NCBI GenBank assembly: GCA_020852035.1
Contig: JADZBR010000090.1
Location: 1 to 11,220, forward strand
Length of the DNA: 11,220 nt
Direction: 5' to 3'
Source: Caulobacteraceae bacterium
Lineage (GTDB): Bacteria > Pseudomonadota > Alphaproteobacteria > Caulobacterales > Caulobacteraceae
The notes beneath the pieces are model-generated. The model worked only from the letters and a program-made list of their open reading frames with translations. It was not told the DNA's origin and searched no databases. Both the position numbers and the translations under genes were made by a program. This document shows positions 5,627-11,220 of this stretch, piece after piece (positions within the stretch are counted from its first letter, which is position 1; every line of letters begins with the position of its first letter).

Positions 5627-6520
5627 ATGAAGCTCGCCGTCACCCTCGTCACCGCCGATCCGGCCGATCTCTCCGCCGCGATGGAGGTGGTCGGTTACGG
5701 CGTGGAGAGCGTCGGCGGGAACGTCGAGGCGAGCGATCTGCTCGGCCCGAACGCGGCGGACCTGATGGTCGAAGCCCACACCCTGCAAGGGGTGCGGGGG
5801 GGCTCCCTGCAGGCGCTCGAAGGGCGGGCGGTGGATGTCTGCGTGCAGCAGCCGGAAGGGCGCAGGAAGCGTCTGCTGGTGGCCGATATGGATTCCACCA
5901 TCATCGGCTGCGAGTGCCTGGACGAACTGGCCGACTACGCCGGCAAGAAGGCGGAGATCGCCGAGATCACCGAGCGGGCCATGCGCGGCGAGCTGCAGTT
6001 CGAGGGCGCCCTGCGCGAACGGGTGGGGATGCTGAAGGGCCTTTCGGCGGAGGCGCTGCAGCGCTGCTACGACGAGCGGGTGCGGCTCAATCCGGGGGCG
6101 CGGACGATGGTGCGGACCATGGAGGCGCACGGCGCGCGATGCGTGCTGGTGTCGGGCGGGTTCACCTTCTTCACCGAGCGGGTGGCGCAGGCGGCCGGGT
6201 TCCAGGCGAACCGCGCCAATACGCTGGGCGAGGCGGGCGGCCTGCTGACCGGGGCGGTGGGCGAGCCGATCCTCGGGCGCGAGGCCAAGCTGGCGGCGCT
6301 GAAGGAGGAGGCCGAGGGGCTGGAGATCCCGCTCTCGGCGAGCCTGGCCGTGGGCGACGGGGCCAACGACCTGGCGATGATCCAGGCCGCCGGCCTCGGG
6401 GTCGCCTATCGCGCCAAGCCGGTGGTGGCGGCCGAGGCGGCGGCGCGGGTGGACCACGCGGACCTGACGGCGCTGCTCTACTTCCAGGGCTATCGCTTCG
6501 AGGATTTCGTAACGGGCTGA
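5627..6520 (+). CDS. serB: Phosphoserine phosphatase
   Basis: This cytoplasmic HAD-superfamily enzyme removes phosphate from O-phosphoserine in the last step of serine synthesis. In the 297 residues the N-terminal ~80 form a small ACT-like regulatory domain, as usual for the long SerB type. The catalytic domain then shows motif I DMDST with the nucleophile Asp87 and general acid Asp89. The cap segment with ECLDELADYAGKK follows, then motif II in LVSGGFTFF (Ser176), the motif III lysine near 221 (GREAKLAALK), and motif IV GDGANDL at 243-249. All catalytic residues are present. The start has no strong ribosome binding site (CTGGACC), consistent with a near-leaderless transcript. A HAD hydrolase follows 47 bases downstream on the same strand. 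Confidence 0.96.
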   Translation: MKLAVTLVTADPADLSAAMEVVGYGVESVGGNVEASDLLGPNAADLMVEAHTLQGVRGGSLQALEGRAVDVCVQQPEGRRKRLLVADMDSTIIGCECLDELADYAGKKAEIAEITERAMRGELQFEGALRERVGMLKGLSAEALQRCYDERVRLNPGARTMVRTMEAHGARCVLVSGGFTFFTERVAQAAGFQANRANTLGEAGGLLTGAVGEPILGREAKLAALKEEAEGLEIPLSASLAVGDGANDLAMIQAAGLGVAYRAKPVVAAEAAARVDHADLTALLYFQGYRFEDFVTG

Positions 6521-6567
6521 AGCGCAAGTTCAGTTGAGGCCGCCGCGCTATTCGGATAGCCCGCGAC

Positions 6568-7239
6568 ATGGCCCTTCCCAATCAAGTCCGCGCCGTCCTC
6601 TTCGACATGGACGGCCTCATCGTCGATTCCGAAGTGGTGTTCCGCGACGCCATGTTCGCCGCCGCCGCCGAAGGTGGGTTCGAGCTGCCGGTCCCGGTGT
6701 TCCACCGCATGATCGGCACCGCCTGGGTGCTCGGCGCGGAGATCCTGCGCGAGCACTTCGGCCAGGATTTCGACACCGAAGCCTTCGCCGAAGCCTCGAC
6801 CCGGAAGTTCTACGCCCAGGTCGCCGAAGCGGGCCTTTGCCTGAAGGCCGGCGTGGTCGAACTGCTCGACGACCTCGACCGCCTGGCCCTGCCGCGCGCG
6901 GTCGCCACCTCCTCCAGCCACGAGGCGGTCAGCCGCTCGCTGGGGCCGCACGGCCTGCCGGACCGCTTCCACGCCATCGTCGCGCGCGGCGACTATGCGC
7001 GGGCCAAGCCGCATCCCGACCCGTTCCTCGCCGCCGCCCAGCGGCTGGCGGTCGATCCGGCCCACTGCCTGGTGCTGGAGGACTCCCACAATGGCGTGCG
7101 GGCGGCGCACGCGGCGGGGATGATGGCGGTGATGGTGCCGGACCTGCTCGACCCGAACCAGGAGATGCACAGCCTCTGCTGCCACATCGCCGAAGACCTG
7201 CACCGAGTGCGCGACCTGCTGGCGGCGCAGGCGCGCTAG
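6568..7239 (+). CDS. HAD-IA phosphatase, beta-phosphoglucomutase-like
   Basis: This 223-residue protein is a HAD-superfamily hydrolase of the phosphoglycolate phosphatase / beta-phosphoglucomutase group. Motif I is LFDMDGLIVDSE with Asp13 and Asp15, followed by a helical cap (about residues 17-90). Motif II is ATSSSHEA at Thr114-Ser115, motif III Lys147 is in RAKPHPDPF, and motif IV is LEDSHNGVRAA with Glu171-Asp172. The small-molecule phosphate ester it acts on cannot be told from sequence. It lies 47 bases after serB with no terminator between, so co-transcription is likely. The upstream region shows no clear ribosome binding site for the ATG at 6568. Its TAG stop is interleaved with the TAG of the convergent gene, the two sharing a CTAG. 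Confidence 0.9.
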   Translation: MALPNQVRAVLFDMDGLIVDSEVVFRDAMFAAAAEGGFELPVPVFHRMIGTAWVLGAEILREHFGQDFDTEAFAEASTRKFYAQVAEAGLCLKAGVVELLDDLDRLALPRAVATSSSHEAVSRSLGPHGLPDRFHAIVARGDYARAKPHPDPFLAAAQRLAVDPAHCLVLEDSHNGVRAAHAAGMMAVMVPDLLDPNQEMHSLCCHIAEDLHRVRDLLAAQAR

Positions 7240-7814
7240 ACCCGTCGTGGCGGCACGACGTCGCTGACCATCTCGAAGCTCTTCCACGCCGGCTCGACCG
7301 GCGCCTCGCCTTCGCGCGGCGCATAGACGGACGGCGCCTTCAGCTCCAGCTCGGGGATGTAGCGCGGGCAGTTGGGGAAGATGTCGGTCGGGGTGACGCG
7401 CACCAGAGCCTGGGCGCCGGGCCAGTCGGCCATCGCCGGATCGTCCAGGCTCACCTCGGCGATCCCGTTGACCCGCAGCCGCGCCGGCTTCTCGCCGATG
7501 GCCATGAACAGGAGGCCGACGTGCGGATTGACCTTCAGGTTGCCGAGGCTGCGGAACATGCCGTTGCCGTCATAGTCCGGGAAGGCCAGCTGATCCGGCG
7601 CCAGCACGCGCGCGAACCCCGGATCGCCGCCCTTGTAGGAGCAGTCGGGACGCCCTTGCGCGTCCGCCGTCGCCAGGAAGAAGAACGGCAGGCGCTCGAT
7701 GAACGCCTTGTCGCCGTCGGTGAACCGCTCGTGCCGCAGGCGCTCGTCCAGCCGGTCGGCGAGCGCTGTGCTGCCGAAGACATCCTGCAGTTCGCGTTGT
7801 CCTGAGTGGAACAT
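7236..7814 (-). CDS. PNPOx-like FMN-binding split-barrel protein
   Basis: This 192-residue protein belongs to the pyridoxamine 5'-phosphate oxidase-related superfamily, FMN-binding split beta-barrels that include oxidases, reductases and proteins of unknown role. The typical core is RLPFFFLATADAQGRPDCSY, the glycine-rich KGGDPGFARVL, the segment FPDYDGNGMFRSLGNL, and NPHVGLLFM, followed by a strand ARLRVNGIAEV and a C-terminal PNCPRYIP. It probably binds a flavin and reduces or oxidises a small substrate that cannot be named. It is not PdxH itself, which has a different C-terminal signature. GGGAGG with a 5-base spacer precedes the ATG but sits in one arm of a 7-bp hairpin. It is downstream of hflC on the same strand, 39 bases away, where many relatives have a DegP-type protease gene. 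Confidence 0.88.
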   Translation of the reverse strand: MFHSGQRELQDVFGSTALADRLDERLRHERFTDGDKAFIERLPFFFLATADAQGRPDCSYKGGDPGFARVLAPDQLAFPDYDGNGMFRSLGNLKVNPHVGLLFMAIGEKPARLRVNGIAEVSLDDPAMADWPGAQALVRVTPTDIFPNCPRYIPELELKAPSVYAPREGEAPVEPAWKSFEMVSDVVPPRRV

Positions 7815-7818
7815 GGCG

Positions 7819-7837
7819 GCCTCCCTTGGCGGGAGGC
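7819..7837 (-). promoter_or_regulatory. Hairpin enclosing the ribosome binding site of the PNPOx-like gene
   Basis: In the minus-strand transcript GCCTCCC, loop GCCAA and GGGAGGC form a perfect 7-bp stem in the 39-base hflC-PNPOx gap. The 3' arm is the Shine-Dalgarno sequence of the downstream gene, ending 4 bases before its ATG. The hairpin could limit translation unless the message is opened by a ribosome or factor. With no U run after it, it is not a good intrinsic terminator. Confidence 0.6.
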
Positions 7838-7853
7838 TACCACGTCCGTGGGC

Positions 7854-8747
7854 TCAGCGCCCGCCGCCCGGACCGCGCTCGAAGTAGCGGAAGAAGGCGC
7901 TGTCGGGGGAGAGCACCATCGTCGTGTCGCCCTGGGCGAGGGATTCCTCGTAGGCCTGCATCGAGCGGTAGAAGCTGGCGAAGCTCGGGTCCTTGCCGAA
8001 GGCGCGGGCGAAGATCTGCGTGCGCTGGGCGTCGCCCTCGCCTCGGGTGCGGTCGGCCTCTTCCTGGGCGGTGGCGAGGGTGATCGCCACCTCCTTGTCG
8101 GCGGCGGCGATGATCTCGCGCTTGCGCTGTTCGCCGACGCCGCGGATCTGCGCGGCCATCTGCTGGCGGGCGGTCTGCATGCGGCCGAAGACCGCCTGCT
8201 GGTTGGCGGTCGGCAGGTCGGCGCGCTTGATGCGCACGTCGATGATCTCGATGCCCAGCCGCGAGGACTTGGCGCGGTTGGAGACATCGGTCTTGGTCAG
8301 CTGCATCAGCTGGCCGCGGCGCCCGGAGATGATGTCATTGGACGTCGCCGTGCCCAGCACCTGGCGCAGCGAGGAGTTCACCAGCCGCTCGATGCGGTCG
8401 TTGGCGATCCGCTCGTCGCGCAGGGTGCGGTAGAACTGCAGCGGGTCGGAGATGCGGTAGCGGATGAAGGCGTCGACCACCAGGCGCTCCTGGTCGGCGG
8501 CGATGATCTCCTCCTGGGCCGACTCCAGCGCGATGTTGCGCTTGTCGAACTTGATGACGTTCTCGATGAACGGGGCCTTGATCTTCAGGCCCGGCGCCGG
8601 ACGCGAGGGCGCGTTGATCACCCGCACCGGCTCGCCGAAGCGGACGACGATCGCCTGCTGGCGCTGCTCAACGACGAACAGGGTGTTGGCGAGCAGCACG
8701 AGCACGCCGAGGGCCAGGATCGCCCAGGTCATGTAGCGGCGGTTCAT
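7854..8747 (-). CDS. hflC: HflC, FtsH protease modulator subunit
   Basis: This 297-residue SPFH/band-7 protein partners HflK in the membrane complex that surrounds and modulates the FtsH AAA protease. An N-terminal signal anchor (about residues 7-27, MTWAILALGVLVLLANTLFV) leaves most of the chain in the periplasm. The band-7 domain starts with VVEQRQQAIVVRFGEPVRV and includes FIENVIKFDKRNIALE, VDAFIRYRISDPLQFYRTL and IEIIDVRIKRADLP. The coiled region contains the family signature RTRGEGDAQR and ends FASFYRSMQAYEESL. The C-terminus is FFRYFERGPGGGR. The ATG at 8747 overlaps the hflK stop by one base (TGATG), so the two are translationally coupled. An in-frame extension upstream would run inside hflK and is discarded. 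Confidence 0.96.
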   Translation of the reverse strand: MNRRYMTWAILALGVLVLLANTLFVVEQRQQAIVVRFGEPVRVINAPSRPAPGLKIKAPFIENVIKFDKRNIALESAQEEIIAADQERLVVDAFIRYRISDPLQFYRTLRDERIANDRIERLVNSSLRQVLGTATSNDIISGRRGQLMQLTKTDVSNRAKSSRLGIEIIDVRIKRADLPTANQQAVFGRMQTARQQMAAQIRGVGEQRKREIIAAADKEVAITLATAQEEADRTRGEGDAQRTQIFARAFGKDPSFASFYRSMQAYEESLAQGDTTMVLSPDSAFFRYFERGPGGGR

Positions 8748-9928
8748 CAGCGGGCCTCCGCGGCGTGCGGCGCGGCGGGCGCGGCCGGCTGAGGCTGGGG
8801 TTGCGGCTGGGCCTGTCCGGGCTGGGTGCGCGGGCGGAAGATGTCGGGCGGCAGGATGATCGGCGCGGTCGCATTGCCGCCGTCGATCACCACCTTGTTG
8901 GAGCGGGCGAGCACGCGCTGCATGGTCTCCAGATAGAGGCGGTCGCGGGTGACGCCGGGGGCCGAGCGGTACTGGGCGTAGATCTGGTCGAAGCGGGCGG
9001 CCTCGCCGCTGGCCTCGCGCACGGACTGTTCGCGATAGGCCTGGCCGGCCTGGACGATGCGGGCCGCGTCGCCCTTGGCCTCGTTGACCACGCGGTTGCG
9101 GTAGGTGTTGGCCTCGTTCACCGCGCTTTCGGCGTTCTGGCCGGCGGTGGCGACCTCGCGGAAGGCGTCGACCACCTCGGAGGGCGGGTTGGCCGAGCGG
9201 ATCTGCACCTCCACCACGGTGACGCCGGCGCGCCACTGGTCGAGGGTGGTCTGCATCAGCTCGGCGGCCTGGGTCTGCACCTGGCCGCGGCCGGTGGTCA
9301 GCACCGGCTCCAGGGAACTCTTGCCGACCACCTCGCGCATGGCGCTCTCGGCCACCGCCTTCACCGAGGCTTCCGGGTCCTTCAGGTTGAAGAGGTAGCG
9401 GGAGGGGTCGGAGACGCGCCAGGTCACCGAGAAGTCGATGTCGACGATGTTCTCATCGCCAGTCAGCATCAGGCTCTCTTCCGGCACGTCGCTCTCGCCG
9501 GCCCCGCCGACGTCGGTGCGCTGCAGGGAGGTGACCGGCACCTTCTCCACCCGCTCGATGGGCGCCGGCAGGTGGTAGCGCAGGCCCGGGGTCTCGGAGC
9601 GGGAATAGGCGCCGAAGGTGGTGACCACCGCCTGTTCGTTCGGCTGCACGATATAGACGCCGGAGGCGGCCCAGATGGCGAAGATCACGCCCGCGCCGGC
9701 GGCGATGGCCCCCGGCTTGATCTGGCCGCCCGGCCCGCCGAGGAACTCGCGCAGGCGCTGCTGCAGGCGCTCGGCGAACTCATTGAGGTCGGGGCCATTG
9801 GGACCGCGCGGGCCGCCGCCGCGCCCGCCGCCCAGATTGGGGCGGCGCGGGCCGGAGCTCTTGCGCTTGTCGTCGTTGGGGTCGGGCGCCCCCCAGGGAC
9901 CGGGGTTGGCGTTGTCGTTCCAGGGCAT
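8747..9928 (-). CDS. hflK: HflK, FtsH protease modulator subunit
   Basis: This 393-residue SPFH/band-7 protein forms the HflKC complex with HflC and modulates FtsH-mediated turnover of membrane proteins. A glycine/proline-rich cytoplasmic head (residues 1-70, including MPWNDNANPGPWG and a run of Gly, Arg and Pro) precedes a single membrane segment at 73-94. The periplasmic band-7 domain starts at VQPNEQAVVTTFGAYS and continues through GLRYHLPAPIERVEKVPV, MLTGDENIVDIDFSVTWRV and VVEVQIRSANPPSEVVDAF. A helical region follows (VNEANTYRNRVVNEAKGDAA, then AYREQSV). The tail is low-complexity, with alternating Pro-Gln and then Ala/Pro. Length and order are normal. It is the first gene of the run hflK-hflC-PNPOx and is divergent from mrp. 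Confidence 0.96.
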   Translation of the reverse strand: MPWNDNANPGPWGAPDPNDDKRKSSGPRRPNLGGGRGGGPRGPNGPDLNEFAERLQQRLREFLGGPGGQIKPGAIAAGAGVIFAIWAASGVYIVQPNEQAVVTTFGAYSRSETPGLRYHLPAPIERVEKVPVTSLQRTDVGGAGESDVPEESLMLTGDENIVDIDFSVTWRVSDPSRYLFNLKDPEASVKAVAESAMREVVGKSSLEPVLTTGRGQVQTQAAELMQTTLDQWRAGVTVVEVQIRSANPPSEVVDAFREVATAGQNAESAVNEANTYRNRVVNEAKGDAARIVQAGQAYREQSVREASGEAARFDQIYAQYRSAPGVTRDRLYLETMQRVLARSNKVVIDGGNATAPIILPPDIFRPRTQPGQAQPQPQPQPAAPAAPHAAEAR

Positions 9929-10042
9929 CTAGGTCGCGTCGTCTCTTTCTTTGGCGCGGCCGCGGGGAGGTCGGGCTTGTAGACCGGCGCTGTGGTTCGG
10001 ATATGAGACCCCGCGCCGAGCAAAGCAAGACGGACGCCAAGC
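9929..10042. promoter_or_regulatory. Divergent hflK / mrp intergenic region with paired promoter candidates
   Basis: This is the only divergent non-coding gap in the window. For mrp, TTGTAG (9977-9982) lies 17 bases before GATATG (10000-10005). For hflK, on the other strand, TTGCTT (10028-10023) lies 17 bases before CATATC (10005-10000). The two -10 candidates are the same six base pairs read from opposite strands, so both promoters could not be occupied at once. Each element matches the consensus only partly, so this is a suggestion. Neither start codon has a strong Shine-Dalgarno sequence. Confidence 0.35.
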
Positions 10043-11152
10043 ATGACAGCCCCGACGGCGCCAGACCGCGCCGAAATCCTCAAGCGCCTGGAAGCGATCG
10101 AAGACCCGGCCAGCGGGCGGGGACTGGTCTCGGCCGGCCTGGTGCAGGGGCTGGCCATCGCGCCTGGCCGGGTGAGCTTCATGCTGGAGGTCTCGGCCGA
10201 CAAGGCGGCCGCCTATGCGCCGATCCGGGACGCCGCCCAGGCGGCGCTGCAGGACGTGGCGGGGGTTGAGGCGGCCCAGGTGGTGCTGACCGCCCCGGCC
10301 AAGCGGGCGCGGGTGTCGGATGACCCGCAGGCCTCGCCGGGACCGTCCGCCGTCGCCGCCCGGCCGCCGCACGTGAAGCGGGTGATCGCGGTGGCCAGCG
10401 GGAAGGGCGGGGTCGGCAAGTCGACGGTGGCGGTGAACCTGGCGTGCGCGCTGGCGGGGCTGGGCCAAAGGGTCGGGCTGATGGACGCCGACGTCTACGG
10501 GCCCTCAGCCCCGCGGATGCTGGGAGTCTCGGGCCAGCCGCAGTTCAGCGCGGAGAAGAAGATCATCCCGCTGGAGGCTTTCGGGCTGAAGGTGATGTCG
10601 ATCGGTTTCCTGGTCGGCGAGGGCGCGCCGATGATCTGGCGCGGGCCGATGGCCAGCTCGGCCGCGCGGCAGATGAGCCAGGACGTGGTCTGGGGAAGCG
10701 AGGCCGAGCCGCTGGACGTGCTGGTGCTCGACCTGCCGCCGGGGACCGGGGACATCCACCTGACCTTGCTCCAGAGGCTGAAGATCGATGGGGTGGTGCT
10801 GGTCTCGACGCCGCAGGAGATCGCGCTGATCGATGCGCGGCGGGCGGCCTCGATGTTCCAGAAGACCGGCGCGCCGATCCTGGGGGTGATCGAGAACATG
10901 GCCTGGTTCGCCGGGCCGGACGGCGCGCGCATCCCGATCTTCGGCGAGGGCGGCGGGCGGCGGGAGGCGCAGGCGCTGGGCGTACCGCTGCTGGCGGAGA
11001 TCCCGATCGACATCAGCCTGCGGGAGAGCGGCGACGACGGGCGGCCGCTGACGGCCGTAGCGCCGGAGAGCGACGTCGCCCGGCGGTTCACGGAGGCGGC
11101 GCAACGCCTAAGCCCCTCCCCCTTGCGGGGAGGGGTTGGGGTGGGGGTGTAG
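10043..11152 (+). CDS. mrp: Mrp/ApbC-type iron-sulfur carrier P-loop ATPase
   Basis: This 369-residue protein belongs to the Mrp/NBP35 family, ATPases that bind and deliver Fe-S clusters to target proteins in the cytoplasm. An N-terminal MIP18/DUF59 domain (about 10-85) includes AIEDPASGRGLVSAGLVQGL. A Pro/Ala linker follows. The ATPase domain has the deviant Walker A SGKGGVGKST (119-128), the switch block MDADVYGPSAPRML, MIWRGPMASSAARQM, the Walker B-like LDLPPGTGDIHLT (229-241) and STPQEIALIDARRA. The usual CxxC after IENM is absent here: residues 284-300 read ENMAWFAGPDGARIPIF. I recall this also in other alphaproteobacterial Mrp proteins. The final 14 residues (LSPSPLRGGVGVGV) are encoded by a palindromic repeat and are not part of the conserved fold. 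Downstream lies only the window edge. Confidence 0.95.
   Translation: MTAPTAPDRAEILKRLEAIEDPASGRGLVSAGLVQGLAIAPGRVSFMLEVSADKAAAYAPIRDAAQAALQDVAGVEAAQVVLTAPAKRARVSDDPQASPGPSAVAARPPHVKRVIAVASGKGGVGKSTVAVNLACALAGLGQRVGLMDADVYGPSAPRMLGVSGQPQFSAEKKIIPLEAFGLKVMSIGFLVGEGAPMIWRGPMASSAARQMSQDVVWGSEAEPLDVLVLDLPPGTGDIHLTLLQRLKIDGVVLVSTPQEIALIDARRAASMFQKTGAPILGVIENMAWFAGPDGARIPIFGEGGGRREAQALGVPLLAEIPIDISLRESGDDGRPLTAVAPESDVARRFTEAAQRLSPSPLRGGVGVGV
11113..11149. repeat. GC-rich palindromic repeat element within the 3' end of mrp
   Basis: CCCCTCCCC (11113-11121), a CTTGC loop and GGGGAGGGG (11127-11135) form a perfect 9-bp hairpin followed by TTGGGGTGGGGGT. This sequence type is familiar as a dispersed element between genes of many alphaproteobacteria. 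Here it lies inside the reading frame and supplies the last codons and the stop of mrp. It may also act as a transcription end or stabilising 3' hairpin, but has no U run. Only one copy is in this window. Confidence 0.7.
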
Positions 11153-11220
11153 ATGCGAGCGCGCTCTACACTGGCGTCGCGATAACTCAGCGCGACTCCC
11201 TCGTAGCCGCAGATCTCCAT
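11153..11220. other. Terminal 68 bases without an assignable gene
   Basis: No start with a ribosome binding site and no RNA gene is visible after the mrp stop. On the minus strand a frame is open from the edge through the repeat and into antisense mrp, and another ends with a TGA just inside the edge. Either could be the end of a convergent neighbour, but too little is present to decide. Confidence 0.4.

Noticed and set aside
5390..6457. Minus-strand open frame opposite serB
   Set aside because: The serB catalytic motifs on the plus strand are complete. The minus product is His/Arg-rich without a fold signature.
8765..9982. Long plus-strand open frame opposite hflK
   Set aside because: It is the antisense shadow of hflK in GC-rich DNA. 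Its Gly/Leu/Ala-rich translation has no recognisable domain, while the minus-strand frame has the full HflK architecture.
10495..11220. Minus-strand frame beginning at the right edge
   Set aside because: Most of it is antisense to mrp, and the open stretch passes through the palindromic repeat. Only 68 bases lie outside mrp, too few to support a gene.

Overview
The window is a GC-rich, gene-dense chromosomal segment that reads as an alphaproteobacterium, most likely Caulobacterales (Caulobacter/Phenylobacterium-like). This rests on the overall GC content, the style of the housekeeping proteins, TTGACG-type -35 elements, and the grouping of ilvBN, miaA, serB, hflKC and mrp. No tRNA, rRNA, insertion sequence or CRISPR array was seen.

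Region 1 (1-3476, minus strand) is a branched-chain amino acid operon. Reading in the direction of transcription, it has a candidate promoter at the end of miaA and a short leader peptide containing Leu-Leu-Val-Ile. A Rho-independent terminator acting as attenuator follows, and then ilvB (acetolactate synthase large subunit). A BrnT/BrnA type II toxin-antitoxin pair lies between ilvB and ilvN (small subunit). The brnA stop codon overlaps the ilvN start (TGATG). The 5' part of a proline-rich, probably exported protein follows ilvN and runs off the left edge.

Region 2 (3465-7239) starts with miaA (tRNA dimethylallyltransferase, minus strand), whose start nearly coincides with that of a divergent small exported protein. 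Next come a two-TM protein with fragments resembling acyl-carrier-protein/DUF1493 domains in permuted order, serB (phosphoserine phosphatase) and a HAD-IA hydrolase, all on the plus strand.

Region 3 (7236-9928, minus strand) is hflK-hflC, which modulates the FtsH protease, followed by a PNPOx-like flavin-barrel protein whose ribosome binding site lies in a hairpin. A 114-base divergent promoter region separates hflK from mrp, an Fe-S carrier P-loop ATPase on the plus strand. The last codons of mrp are formed by a dispersed-type GC-rich palindromic repeat.

The most notable points are the toxin-antitoxin module inside ilvBN, the ilv attenuator, and the unrecognised membrane protein with permuted ACP-like ends. 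The rest is conserved housekeeping.
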